From positions 248,001 to 312,000 of the forward strand of contig NZ_FOMO01000003.1 of assembly GCF_900112645.1 (NCBI RefSeq): a stretch of 64,000 nucleotides of DNA. The letters are read 5' to 3'. The DNA comes from Phytopseudomonas straminea. Lineage in GTDB: Bacteria; Pseudomonadota; Gammaproteobacteria; Pseudomonadales; Pseudomonadaceae. Made by a program: the position numbers and the translations under genes. This document shows positions 28,542 through 37,861 of the stretch, in pieces; position 1 is the first letter of the stretch; each line of letters begins with the position of its first letter. The notes below the pieces were generated by a model. The model did no database searches and was not told the DNA's origin. It was given only the letters and a program-made list of their open reading frames with translations.

Positions 28542-28835
28542 TCAGCCGCTATCTCCTCCTCATTAAGCACAAGCGGAACGCCTCGTTGGCGTGGCGGTCG
28601 AACGCTGCGCAAGCTGGGGTGAAGGTCGATGTGCCCCAGCACAGTGAAGTGTCCAGGGCGCGAGAATCATGGATGAGGATATAAGGCGGACATCGGTTGG
28701 TGCCATGCTTGGTGTGGTGATGTCGTGCGCCGAAGGCGGTTGCAGCGAATGTCTAACTGCCCACGCAGATGGCTTCACAGTGCCTGCCCGAGCACTGCGC
28801 TGTCGCGCCTGCATCGACGCGTGAGGAATTCATTC
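28542..28835. other. Gene-free spacer before the hybrid kinase
   Basis: About 294 bases separate the response regulator from the hybrid kinase. The kinase frame stays open upstream to about 28725, but that part is arginine-rich and unlike a protein domain. The spacer probably holds a separate promoter for the kinase gene. I see no terminator with a T-run. Confidence 0.4.
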
Positions 28836-30323
28836 ATGCGCATCCTCATCCGTAGTGATCAAGCCAAGCAACTCCTGCCGCTGCTCGCGCCGCTTGGCGC
28901 AAATTGCCTTGCTTGCGCGAACCTTTCCGAGATGTTTGATGCCCTTGATGAGGGCGTCGATGCTGTGCTGCTAGCTGAGCAACTGCTCGACAGCCATGCC
29001 GAAGCCCTGGCCAGGTTCGCGGATTCGAGAATTCCCGTGGTGCTGCTGGGCTCGGTTGATGGCACGCTCCAGGCAGCGCAGCGTATGCAGGGCGTCAGTC
29101 TGATAGTGGAGCAGCCATTCACCTCCCGCGGGCTGTGCAGCGCTTTGCAGGCCTTGAAAGAGGGTAGCCAGCAGTTGCTGTCACCTGACGAGGAACTGGC
29201 TTTGCAACAGAGCCAGCGCATGGACGCCGTCGAGTCGGTGATCGACGGTGTTGCCCATGATTTCAATAACATGCTTACCGGCATCATTGGTGCGCTGGAT
29301 ATCATGAAGCGCCATGTCGGCGCGGGGCGTTTCGATGACCTGTCGCGCTTTATCGAGGCTGCGAGCATCTCTGCCGATCGCGCCAGCGCGCTGACCCAGC
29401 GTCTGCTTACGCTTTCCCATCGCCAGCCGCTGGAGGCACAGCCCATTGAGGTGAGCCCCCTGATGGCCTCGCTCGAGGCGCTGATCCGGCGCTCTATCAG
29501 CGATGGTATCGCGCTGCAGGGCGACTACCAGCATGGCAGCGTGCGGGTGCTGGCCGATGCTCGGCAGCTGGAGAGCGCGATACTCAACCTCGCCGTCAAT
29601 GCCCGGGACGCCATGCCGGGCGGTGGGGAGATCGGCCTGCATACGTCGCTCGTCGAGCTGCAGCAGGAGAGCCTTGCGGCTTTGCCAGACCTGCAGCCTG
29701 GTCGTTATCTGTTGATTGCACTGTCGGACACCGGCACCGGCATGAGCAACGAAACCCTGGAGCGGGTTTTCGATCCGTTCTTCACCACCAAATTGGTCGG
29801 CCAGGGCAGTGGTCTTGGTCTGTCCATGGTGCACGGCTTCGTTCGGCAGAGTGGCGGACAGGTAACCATTCACAGCGAGCCGCAGGTGGGCACCACGGTG
29901 CGTCTTTACTTGCCAGTGGTCGAAGATGCGGCCCAGGTACGGCAGCCTGCGAGCGAGGCGCCGGCTGGGCAATCGCGCATCCTGCTGGTGGAGAGTGATT
30001 CGTCGGTCTGTCTGCTGGTCGGCGAAGTGGCGGCCGATTGCGGTCATCAACTGGTCAATGCCGCCGATCCGCAGGCGGCTCTCGAGCTGCTCGGGCGCGA
30101 GTCTTTCGACCTGCTGATCAGCGATGTCAGCTTGCCCGGCATGAGCGGTGTGCAATTGGCCGAGAAGGCGCTGGCCGAACGTCCGGACTTGGCCGTACTA
30201 GTGGTCGCCGCAGCTGCCGATGTAGGGCAACTGGCGGCAGCGCCGGCGCTGCGCAGTATCGCCAAACCGTTCTCAAAACGTGAGCTGAGCGAAACCTTAG
30301 TCGCTTTGCTATCCGTGCGCTGA
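28836..30323 (+). CDS. Hybrid sensor histidine kinase with degenerate N-terminal receiver
   Basis: This 495-residue soluble protein has a degenerate receiver-like domain at about residues 1-108, in which the usual KPF is replaced by QPF and no phosphoacceptor aspartate is evident. The dimerisation domain has His141 in [11 protein letters not shown], followed by an ATPase domain ([24 protein letters not shown]). A C-terminal receiver (about 380-495) has Asp430 in [11 protein letters not shown] and Lys477 in AKPF. The ATG at 28836 has GAGG upstream and starts MRILIRSD. Its position suggests it works with the KaiC-like ATPase and response regulator. Confidence 0.9.
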   Translation: MRILIRSDQAKQLLPLLAPLGANCLACANLSEMFDALDEGVDAVLLAEQLLDSHAEALARFADSRIPVVLLGSVDGTLQAAQRMQGVSLIVEQPFTSRGLCSALQALKEGSQQLLSPDEELALQQSQRMDAVESVIDGVAHDFNNMLTGIIGALDIMKRHVGAGRFDDLSRFIEAASISADRASALTQRLLTLSHRQPLEAQPIEVSPLMASLEALIRRSISDGIALQGDYQHGSVRVLADARQLESAILNLAVNARDAMPGGGEIGLHTSLVELQQESLAALPDLQPGRYLLIALSDTGTGMSNETLERVFDPFFTTKLVGQGSGLGLSMVHGFVRQSGGQVTIHSEPQVGTTVRLYLPVVEDAAQVRQPASEAPAGQSRILLVESDSSVCLLVGEVAADCGHQLVNAADPQAALELLGRESFDLLISDVSLPGMSGVQLAEKALAERPDLAVLVVAAAADVGQLAAAPALRSIAKPFSKRELSETLVALLSVR

Positions 30324-30774
30324 CGCCTAAGGGAGTGCTGAAAAAGGTGGGGTTCAGGCGTTGAGAGGGCCTGCAAGCCCGCCTGTAAGCGCGGCCTTAC
30401 GGACTTTCGGCATCTTTTTTCACGCAAAGCATGTGGATGTGGAATCAAAGCGTTGCCGCGTAGTCCTAAAACCTGACAACGATTAGCGGCACCCCAGAGC
30501 GCCGCCTCCAACACCCTCGAAACACCGGGTTGGATGTCGAACCGTTGCAGCACCTGATGCCGATTTTGCACTGCCCAACATGAGCAGGCAGATGCCAGGC
30601 GGGTGATTGGCAAAGGGAAGGGATGCTGCAGCCTGCATTGCCTCGACGAGCAGTGGCTGGTGTGCAGGTGCCTGTGGTTCGGCTTAGAACTGCCAGCGTC
30701 CATCAATCGAGTGTCGCCGTACCGTTACGGCGATTGTGGGGGAGATATTAACCATTGAACGGTAATCACAGCCT
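30324..30774. other. Gene-free spacer between signalling and polysaccharide loci
   Basis: About 450 bases show no credible gene on either strand. The right end must hold the promoter and leader of the forward polysaccharide trio; a weak AT-rich stretch lies near 30745-30770. I found no clear terminator for the kinase gene. Confidence 0.45.
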
Positions 30775-31884
30775 ATGAAAATGTTGAAAGAATCCCTCAA
30801 GAAGGTTTTGCCGCGGGACAGTATCGATAACCTCAAGGCATTGCAGAAGCGGCTTGCCATGGGCTGGATCCGCGCGCTGTCGCGCTCGGCCATGTTGCGC
30901 CGTTTCCATTACTCGTTCTTCTCCTCGGCTTTCGACCGTGAAGCCTACGCGGTGGTGGTCGGCCACTTGCAGCATGAGCAGAACCTCTCCGGTGCCGAGC
31001 CAGTGAACTACTTCCTGCGCCGCGCCGTGCACCGCATCGAGAAGGGCCTGATCATGCAGCCGCGGCGCCAGGTGTTCGCCCTGGACTACATCAACGACAC
31101 CGTCGACAGCTACATCGCCTCGCTCAAGGGCAATGTGGATCGCGACGAAGTCAGTTGGGCCCATGACGTACTCGCCGAATACTTTGCCGTAACGGGCGAT
31201 CACCCGGTGCTCAACCGTGCCCGCGAGAAGTTCGCCCGCCTGGAGCGCCCCAGCGGCTCGCCGGAAACCCTGCGCAACCCGGATGCCGAGCGCGTGCCGT
31301 TCGCCGCCGACGTGAGCACGCCGAGCGTGGACTTCACCGCCATGCGTCAGCTGGCTATGAAGCGCCGTTCGGTGCGCTGGTATCAGCAGGACCGCCCGGT
31401 GCCGCGCGAGGTGATCGACAAGGCCGTAGAAGTCGCCGTGCAGTCGCCGAGCGCCTGTAACCGCCAGCCGTACCGTTTCGTGGTGTTCGATGATCCGGCC
31501 TCCGTGGCCCAGGCTTCGCGCCTGCCAATGGGCGTGGCCGGTTTCGATCACAACTTCCCGGCTATCGTCGCCGTGGTCGGTCGCTTGCGCGCCTATCCCC
31601 ATGTGCGTGACCGTCACGTGATCTACATCGACGGCGCCCTGGCGGCGATGTCCTTCATGTTCGCGCTGGAAACCCAGGGTGTGTCGTCGTGCTCGATCAA
31701 CTGGCCGGACATCCCCGAGCGTGAAGAGGCGGCGGCCAAGCTGCTCAAGCTCGACCCGGATGAGCGCATCGTGATGTTCATTTCCCTGGGCTACGCCGCC
31801 GACACTGGCCTGGTGCCGTACTCGCAGAAACTCTCGCTGGAGGAAGCCCGCAGCTACATGCGCCTGGAGTCGCCTGCTCGATGA
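30775..31884 (+). CDS. Nitroreductase-family protein with N-terminal extension, polysaccharide locus
   Basis: This is a 369-residue protein. The C-terminal half (from about residue 190) is an FMN-dependent nitroreductase fold: RRSVRWYQQDRPVP, then SPSACNRQPYRFVVF and the C-terminal VMFISLGYA. The N-terminal 190 residues are a separate helical domain I do not recognise. It overlaps the flippase gene by ATGA, so they are cotranslated. The setting argues for a role in polysaccharide modification or redox chemistry on a precursor, but the substrate is unknown. It has no signal peptide. Confidence 0.85.
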   Translation: MKMLKESLKKVLPRDSIDNLKALQKRLAMGWIRALSRSAMLRRFHYSFFSSAFDREAYAVVVGHLQHEQNLSGAEPVNYFLRRAVHRIEKGLIMQPRRQVFALDYINDTVDSYIASLKGNVDRDEVSWAHDVLAEYFAVTGDHPVLNRAREKFARLERPSGSPETLRNPDAERVPFAADVSTPSVDFTAMRQLAMKRRSVRWYQQDRPVPREVIDKAVEVAVQSPSACNRQPYRFVVFDDPASVAQASRLPMGVAGFDHNFPAIVAVVGRLRAYPHVRDRHVIYIDGALAAMSFMFALETQGVSSCSINWPDIPEREEAAAKLLKLDPDERIVMFISLGYAADTGLVPYSQKLSLEEARSYMRLESPAR

Positions 31885-33197
31885 GTGCCTCGCGTGTCCA
31901 GGAGGGCATGAAGTACCTCCTCAATTCCGGCTGGATGCTGGCCGAGAAGTTTCTGATGCTGGCCATCGGCCTGGCCACCACCGTGGTACTGGCGCGTTAT
32001 CTGGGCCCTGAGGAGTTCGGTTATCTCAACTATGCGCTGGCGCTGCTGGGCTTGCTCAGCATCGTCGTGCACCTGGGGCTCACTGGCCTGGTGGTCAAGG
32101 AGCTGCGCAGCAACCCGGACAACGAAGACCAGATTCTTTCCACGGTCTTCATGATCAAGGTGGGCTGCTCGGTGATCGCCTTCGCGATCATGATGAGCAC
32201 CTACTTGTTCGGCAACGACCAGAACTTCCTGGTGCTGCTGTTCACTGCCCTGGCGCTGTTCTTCACACCGTTCGAGATGCTCATCGACTGGTTCCAGGCG
32301 CGGGTACAGGCCAAATACGCAGCGGTGGCCGGGTTCGTGGGTCAGCTGGGTGGCAACGGCCTGAAGATGATCCTCGCCGTCGCTGGTGCGGGCCTGGTGT
32401 ACATCGCCCTGGCACACGTGGTGGTGGTGATGATCACCTCGGCGATCCTGGTCTGCTACGCGGTGATGCTCAAGCGCGATTTCCGCTTCGACTTTTCCTG
32501 GTCGCTGGGCAAGACCCTGCTCAAGAAGAGCTTCTTGATCTTCATGGGCTCGCTGTCGGCGGTGATCTACCTGAAGGTCGACCAGATCATGCTGCAGTAC
32601 ATGCTCGGCGAGTATGCCGTGGGGGTGTACTCGGCAGCCTCGCGCCTGTCCGAGGCCTGGTACCTGATTCCGACCATCCTCATGGCCTCGGTCTTCCCGA
32701 AGATGATCGACCTGCACAAGACCGATACCGCCGGCTACAACCGCTTCATGCAGGTGTCGCTGGACGTGCTGTTCTTCATGGCCTTCGCTCTGGCTGTGGT
32801 GGTGTTCTTCCTTTCCGACTGGATCGTCAATCTGCTGTATGGCCAGCAGTACGCCGATGCCGGACCGGTGCTGGCCGTGCATATCTTCGCGGCCACCTTC
32901 GTGTTCATGCGCGCGCTGTTCAGCAAGTGGATCATCATCGAAGAGGCCTTCATCTTTTCCCTGGTCACCCAGGGCCTTGGGGCGCTGAGCAACATCGTCC
33001 TCAACTATTTCCTCATCAGAAGCCACGGCGTGGTCGGCTCTGCCTGGGCGACGCTGATTTCCTACGGCGTGGCCGGCTACGTGAGCCTGTTGCTGTCGCG
33101 CAAGACGCGGCCGCTGTTCGTCATGATGACCAAGAGTATGTGTCTGCACGTGTTCCTGAGCGTGCCCCAATTGATTCGTGAATTAAGGAGAACGTGA
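31881..33197 (+). CDS. wzx: Oligosaccharide flippase (Wzx-like, MOP superfamily)
   Basis: This 438-residue polytopic membrane protein starts with an amphipathic segment and then repeated hydrophobic helices (ARYLGPEEFGYLNYALALLG), typical of the polysaccharide transport branch of the MOP superfamily. It would flip undecaprenyl-linked repeat units across the inner membrane for Wzy polymerisation. It overlaps the nitroreductase gene by four bases and is followed one base later by the pyruvyl transferase gene. It is the only flippase candidate in the window, which completes the Wzx/Wzy system with the reverse operon. Confidence 0.9.
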   Translation: MSASRVQEGMKYLLNSGWMLAEKFLMLAIGLATTVVLARYLGPEEFGYLNYALALLGLLSIVVHLGLTGLVVKELRSNPDNEDQILSTVFMIKVGCSVIAFAIMMSTYLFGNDQNFLVLLFTALALFFTPFEMLIDWFQARVQAKYAAVAGFVGQLGGNGLKMILAVAGAGLVYIALAHVVVVMITSAILVCYAVMLKRDFRFDFSWSLGKTLLKKSFLIFMGSLSAVIYLKVDQIMLQYMLGEYAVGVYSAASRLSEAWYLIPTILMASVFPKMIDLHKTDTAGYNRFMQVSLDVLFFMAFALAVVVFFLSDWIVNLLYGQQYADAGPVLAVHIFAATFVFMRALFSKWIIIEEAFIFSLVTQGLGALSNIVLNYFLIRSHGVVGSAWATLISYGVAGYVSLLLSRKTRPLFVMMTKSMCLHVFLSVPQLIRELRRT

Positions 33198-33198
33198 T

Positions 33199-34392
33199 AT
33201 GTACGTCGAGATTCGCAAGGCCGGTTTCGTCAACAAGGGCGCTGCGCTGATGCTGCACGCCGCCCTGCAGCAAGTACGCAAGAACATGCCGGCTGCCAAG
33301 GTAGTGATGGAGCCAGGCCGCGCCAAGAGCCCATATCCGTACTTCAATCGCGCCTCCCTGGGGCTGTACCAGAAGGCCTGGCTGTGGCGTAAGGGCATCC
33401 CTTTCGGTGACCTGGCGGCGCTGGTGCCGGCCGGCATCCGCGAGCAGTACGGCATCGTGCTGGACAAGGACATCAACGTGGTACTGGACGCCGCCGGTTT
33501 CGCCTACAGCGACCAGTGGGGCCCGGACCTGTCCGAAGAGCTGGCCCGCTCCAGCAAGCGCTGGAAGAAGCAGGGCTCCAAAGTGATTCTGCTGCCCCAG
33601 GCGTTCGGGCCGTTCCGTGACCCACGCAGCCGCGAGGCGGTGAAGGCGTTCGTCGACAACTGCGACCTGATCTTCGCCCGTGAACAGATTTCCTATGACT
33701 ACCTGACCGAGATCGTTGGTGAGCGCGACAACATCAAGATCGCCCCGGACTTCACCAACCTGATCACCGGGCCGGTACCGGATTACTTCGATCCGGAAAT
33801 CCACCAGATCTGCCTGGTGCCCAACTGCCGCATGCTCGACAAGACCGACGACAGTGTGGCCAAGGGCTACGCCCCGTTCCTCGAACGTGCTGCCAAGGCG
33901 CTGGTCGAGCGCGGCGCCAAGCCGTTCCTGCTGATCCACGAGGGCGAGGGCGATGCGCGCCTGGCCGAGCAGGTGTCCAAGGCCGTAGGTGGCCTGCCGA
34001 TCCTGCGCGAGACCGATCCGCTGGCCATCAAGGGCATCCTCGGCGCTTGCCGTGGCACCCTGGGCAGCCGCTTCCACGGTCTGGTCAGTGCGCTGTCGCA
34101 GGGCGTGCCGTCGCTGGCTACCGGCTGGAGCCACAAGTACCAGATGCTGTTCGCCGACTACGGTTTCTCCGAAGGCGTGCTGGACATCAACCTGAGCGAC
34201 GAGGAGCTGAACCGCGCCCTCGACAACCTTACCGACCCGGTGCAGATGCAGGCGCTGTCCGCGCGCCTCAATGCGCATTCGGCGGAGCTGAAGACCCGTA
34301 CCCAGGCCATGTGGAACGAAGTGTTTGCGCTGATCGAGCAGGGGCGCAGTGTACGTAGCGAGAAGTCGGTCGCGGTTGCCGCAGGTCGATAA
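33199..34392 (+). CDS. Polysaccharide pyruvyl transferase family protein
   Basis: This 397-residue protein belongs to the CsaB/WcaK pyruvyl transferase family: KAGFVNKGAALMLHAAL at the N-terminus, the middle segment KVILLPQAFGPFRDP, and SRFHGLVSALSQGVPSLATG in the C-terminal lobe. It would transfer pyruvate from phosphoenolpyruvate as a ketal onto a sugar of the repeat unit, giving the polymer negative charge. AAGGAG precedes the ATG. It is the last gene of the forward trio and faces the palindromic element. Confidence 0.9.
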   Translation: MYVEIRKAGFVNKGAALMLHAALQQVRKNMPAAKVVMEPGRAKSPYPYFNRASLGLYQKAWLWRKGIPFGDLAALVPAGIREQYGIVLDKDINVVLDAAGFAYSDQWGPDLSEELARSSKRWKKQGSKVILLPQAFGPFRDPRSREAVKAFVDNCDLIFAREQISYDYLTEIVGERDNIKIAPDFTNLITGPVPDYFDPEIHQICLVPNCRMLDKTDDSVAKGYAPFLERAAKALVERGAKPFLLIHEGEGDARLAEQVSKAVGGLPILRETDPLAIKGILGACRGTLGSRFHGLVSALSQGVPSLATGWSHKYQMLFADYGFSEGVLDINLSDEELNRALDNLTDPVQMQALSARLNAHSAELKTRTQAMWNEVFALIEQGRSVRSEKSVAVAAGR

Positions 34393-34558
34393 CGGAGAAG
34401 GGCGATGCAGCATCCGCTGCGTCGCCTTTTCCAGCATGTCAGACCGATGTTCTTCGTTCTGTAGGGGAACACCCGGTTGATACCGGACTGGCAGGTTTGT
34501 GTGTATCACCTACTGGCTTCGCACTATCCATTACCGCGTCTACTGAACCATTGTGTTG

Positions 34559-35243
34559 CGCCCCTTACGGGCGCCACACCTTGATTCGCTTCGCTCACCC
34601 TTCGGGCCAGCCTGTGGCTGTTACTGCGCTTCGCTACGTCTCTTTGCTTGCCCAAGAAAGGTGTGCCAAAGAAGGGCACCCCGACATTCGGGTTTCGCTG
34701 CGCGAAACTTCCCTCGCTCTGGCGACGCTCCGGGGGCCGGCTTACATGGGCCGTCCCTAGCCCATTAAGCCTCTCGCCGCATCCATGCGGCTCGTCCCCC
34801 TACACGACACCTCCGCTCGGCCTCCTGACGGGACCGGAGCGCGAGCTTTCAATATTCCCACGGGCTCAAGCTCGGCGGCGTCTGTTTTTGCCTTTGCTTT
34901 TGCTTTTGAGCTGCGATCGCACAGGCGACGCCCAATTCCCCTTCAGGAGGCCGAATGGAATCGCCACGTAAGGGGCCGGGCGGGTAGCCATGAGCGACAT
35001 GGAGGTCGCGAGAGCTGCGATGGGCCAGGGATGGCCCTTCGTCAGTGGGCCGCATTCGGTCGTGCCCTGGAGTGGTGAAGGAATGAGGTAACCCCAGCGC
35101 AGCCGGGGCCGGATGGTGGGGTGCCCTTCTCTTTGGTTACTTTCTCTTGGGCAAGCAAGAGCTACGAAGCGCAGCGAAGTAACAGCCGTAGGCTGGCCCG
35201 AAGGGTGAGCGCAGCGAATCAAGTGACTCGCCCGTAAGGGGCG
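34559..35243. repeat. Long imperfect palindrome of about 685 bp
   Basis: The two halves are inverted copies. A perfect 15-bp outer pair is CGCCCCTTACGGGCG at 34559-34573 and its complement at 35229-35243. Next comes about 100 bases of high similarity (34581-34680 against 35115-35223). Inner pairs lie at 34746-34765 against 35020-35037 and at 34818-34828 against 34943-34953. The centre holds a pyrimidine-rich tract (34885-34905). Open frames inside it are translations of the repeat, not genes. It sits between two convergent transcription units and together with its flanks fills the stretch 34393-35356. I associate this sequence type with dispersed repeats in pseudomonad genomes (memory, not searched). 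Confidence 0.75.
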
Positions 35244-35356
35244 AAACCCATCAGGCAAGGCGGCATGCTAATGGAGAGTGCCAAGCCATCGGTAACGAGC
35301 GCTTTATTGCCAGTCCGTTGCCAAGACTGATTCCCTTGAAATACCGCGATGAACAA

Positions 35357-35390
35357 AAAACGCCCGAACGATCACTCGTCCGGGCGTTTT
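35357..35390 (-). terminator. Terminator of the reverse polysaccharide operon
   Basis: The stem AACGCCCG / CGGGCGTT continues through ACGA / TCGT around a small loop. On the reverse strand it is followed by a run of six T residues. It lies 18 bases after the stop of the terminal WecG-like gene. Confidence 0.9.
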
Positions 35391-35407
35391 GGCTTCTGCA
35401 GTCGACC

Positions 35408-36202
35408 TCAGGATTTGCGGTCGTAGGCACCTTGCTCGCTGACGGCGACCTTGCTGTCGCGGCCATTGCGCACGATGTAGTAGAAGAACTGCGGGATGCC
35501 GATCACGTAGCGGGCGAACAGCCGACGCGGCTCCATCAGCAGGCGATAGGCCCACTCCATGCCGACCTTGCGAAACACCTCAGGTGCGCGGTTGAAGCGC
35601 TGGGCGGCGAAATCCAGAATCGCGCCACCGCAGATCATCAGGGCAGGGCAGTTGAGCTGGCGCTGCAGGATGACTGCCACCTCTTCCTGACGCGGCATGC
35701 CCATGCCCATCACGATCAGCGGAATCTTGCCCGGCTGCAGGTGCTCCTGAACGAACTCCAGGTAGCGCTCCACCTGTTGGAAACCATCGATGGCATGGTA
35801 CTCACGGCCGTTGAACAGGGCATTGGCACCTTCTTCCGTCCACGGCTCACAGGTGCCCATGGCGAACAGCTGGTACTGGTCGCTGCGCTCGTCCTGCAGG
35901 GCGTGCTCGATCAACGCCGGAATGAAGTCGGTACCGTTGAGGTTGGCGCCGGGCGCCAGGCCGTTCAACTGGCACGCCAGCTTGATGCCGATGCCGTCGC
36001 GCAGCAGGTGGTTGATCTGCAGGAAATGGCGACGGGCGCGTTTGTCCTGCTGGATCAGGTTGTAGCCGTGCTGGTTGAGAAAGCCGACGATGGTCGGTTT
36101 CTTCGGCGTGCTCAGTTCTTCGAGCAAGGGCGTCACATCATGTTCTTCCAGCAACTTCAGTTTGTGAATAACTGGGTCGTACAGGAGTTTGGAAGTTTTC
36201 AC
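35408..36202 (-). CDS. WecG/TagA/CpsF-family glycosyltransferase (copy 1)
   Basis: This 264-residue protein has the WecG/TagA fold: VGFLNQHGYNLIQQ, RDGIGIKLACQLNGL with the presumed catalytic aspartate, NGTDFIPALIEHA, VMGMGMPRQEEVA and the C-terminal MEWAYRLLMEPRRLFARY. Family members transfer ManNAcA, glucuronic acid or similar sugars to lipid-linked acceptors. It is separated from manC by 228 bases containing a hairpin, unlike the tightly packed genes upstream. It is diverged from the second WecG-like gene, so the two probably add different sugars. Confidence 0.9.
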   Translation of the reverse strand: MKTSKLLYDPVIHKLKLLEEHDVTPLLEELSTPKKPTIVGFLNQHGYNLIQQDKRARRHFLQINHLLRDGIGIKLACQLNGLAPGANLNGTDFIPALIEHALQDERSDQYQLFAMGTCEPWTEEGANALFNGREYHAIDGFQQVERYLEFVQEHLQPGKIPLIVMGMGMPRQEEVAVILQRQLNCPALMICGGAILDFAAQRFNRAPEVFRKVGMEWAYRLLMEPRRLFARYVIGIPQFFYYIVRNGRDSKVAVSEQGAYDRKS

Positions 36203-36374
36203 GGGCGAGCCTCGTTGTCGGAAAGTAAAAAAATCATCCGGAGTCTGTTCACTAGGGCTTCGCGCTTTGCTTGTTGTTGTAGAAGTCCGTTTGATGGCGA
36301 AATTGAAGGCAATCCGTGCCTCATTGAATGTGAACTGGCAGAGCCATTACGGAGGTGGCGAACCACCCGGCGAA

Positions 36375-36392
36375 GGGGCCCCATAGGGCCCC
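36375..36392 (-). other. GC hairpin between manC and the terminal glycosyltransferase
   Basis: A 7-bp perfect stem GGGGCCC / GGGCCCC with a four-base loop lies in the 228-base gap. A second palindrome (36422-36437) overlaps the manC stop codon. They may reduce read-through into the last gene. No T-run follows. Confidence 0.35.
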
Positions 36393-36430
36393 GGTGAAGG
36401 GCGCCGGCGCACATGAGCGCTGGCCTGACC

Positions 36431-37861
36431 TCAGGCCGCGGAAACCTTGAGTTCCTTGACACGGCCATAGTTGTCGGAGAAGCGGATGATATCGTCCTCG
36501 CCCAGGTAGGTCCCGGACTGCACCTCGATCAGTTCCAGTGGAATCATGCCCGGGTTTTCCAATGCATGAATCTGGCCAATCGGGATGTAGGTCGACTGGT
36601 TTTCGGTGACCATGTAGGTTTCATCGCCGTTGGTGACCTGGGCGGTGCCGCTGACCACGATCCAGTGCTCTGCACGGTGGTGGTGCATCTGCACCGACAG
36701 CTTGGCACCAGGCTTCACGGTGATGCGCTTGACCTGGTAGCGCGCGCCCTGATCGATGGAGTCGTACATGCCCCACGGGCGATACACCTCGCGGTTGTTG
36801 AGATGCTCACAGCGCTCTTCACGCTTGAGCTGCTCGACGATGCGCTTGACCTCCTGGGCCTTGTCCTTGTGCGCGACCATGACGGTGTCCTTGGTCTCGA
36901 CGATGATCAGATCCTCGACGCCGACGGTGGTCACCAGGCGGTAGTCGGCGTGCACGTAGTTGTTCTGGCTGTCGTGGCTGAGCACGTCACCCTTGTGCAC
37001 GTTGCCGTCGGCGTCTTTGTCGCTGACGTCCCACAGCGCGGACCAGGAACCGATGTCGCTCCAGCCGGCATCCAGCGGCACCATCACCGCGTCTTCGGTC
37101 TTTTCCATAACCGCGTAGTCGATGGAGTCTTCCGGGCAGGCGGCGAACGCCTCCTTGCCGATACGCACGAAGTGCATGTCTTCTTCGCTTTGCGCAGTGG
37201 CGCGGCGGCAGGCTTCGAGAATCTCAGGCTGCCAGCGCTGCAGCTCTTCCAGGTAGCGGCTGGCGCGGAACATGAACATGCCGCTGTTCCAAAAGTGCTC
37301 GCCGGAGGCCAGGTAGCGCTCGGCGGTTTGGCTGTCCGGCTTCTCGACGAACTGGGCGACGGTGAAGCCGCCTTCACCCGCCGCGGCGCCTTTCTGCAGG
37401 TAGCCGTAACCGGTTTCGGCGTGGGTCGGCACGATGCCGAAGGTCACCAGCTTGCCAGCCTGGGCGAAGGGTAGGGCGGTTTCCACGGCACGGTGGAAGG
37501 CGTCCACATCCTTGATCAGGTGGTCGGCGGCGAGAATCAGCAGCACCGGATCATTTTCCTTTTCCAGCGCCTTGATCGCGGCCAGAGCCACCGCCGGTGC
37601 GGTGTTGCGGCCTACCGGCTCGAGCAGGATGCTGGCGTTGTCGATGCCGAGGGTGCGCAGTTGTTCGGCGGCGAGGAAGCGGTGCTCCTCGTTGCAGATC
37701 AGGCACGGCTGGCTGGCGTTCAGGCCGTCCAGGCGGCGAATGGTCGCCTGCAGCATGGACAGCGAGTCATCGGCGATCGGCAGGAACTGCTTGGGGTTCA
37801 GTTGGCGCGATAGTGGCCACAGACGAGAGCCGTTACCACCGGAAAGAATGACAGGAATCAT
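36431..37861 (-). CDS. manC: Mannose-1-phosphate guanylyltransferase / mannose-6-phosphate isomerase (type II)
   Basis: This 476-residue bifunctional enzyme is of the AlgA/ManC class. The N-terminal nucleotidyltransferase has the signature [14 protein letters not shown] and the lysine of LNPKQFLP. The C-terminal cupin ([26 protein letters not shown]) is the phosphomannose isomerase domain. It makes GDP-mannose, which feeds Gmd and Fcl for GDP-fucose and mannosyl transfer. The ATG at 37861 overlaps the upstream stop by four bases, and GGAG precedes it. Confidence 0.96.
   Translation of the reverse strand: MIPVILSGGNGSRLWPLSRQLNPKQFLPIADDSLSMLQATIRRLDGLNASQPCLICNEEHRFLAAEQLRTLGIDNASILLEPVGRNTAPAVALAAIKALEKENDPVLLILAADHLIKDVDAFHRAVETALPFAQAGKLVTFGIVPTHAETGYGYLQKGAAAGEGGFTVAQFVEKPDSQTAERYLASGEHFWNSGMFMFRASRYLEELQRWQPEILEACRRATAQSEEDMHFVRIGKEAFAACPEDSIDYAVMEKTEDAVMVPLDAGWSDIGSWSALWDVSDKDADGNVHKGDVLSHDSQNNYVHADYRLVTTVGVEDLIIVETKDTVMVAHKDKAQEVKRIVEQLKREERCEHLNNREVYRPWGMYDSIDQGARYQVKRITVKPGAKLSVQMHHHRAEHWIVVSGTAQVTNGDETYMVTENQSTYIPIGQIHALENPGMIPLELIEVQSGTYLGEDDIIRFSDNYGRVKELKVSAA

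Noticed and set aside
34497-35258. Several open frames of 68-130 codons in the palindromic element
   Set aside because: They are translations of the repeat on both strands, with similar nonsense products from each arm and no ribosome binding sites.
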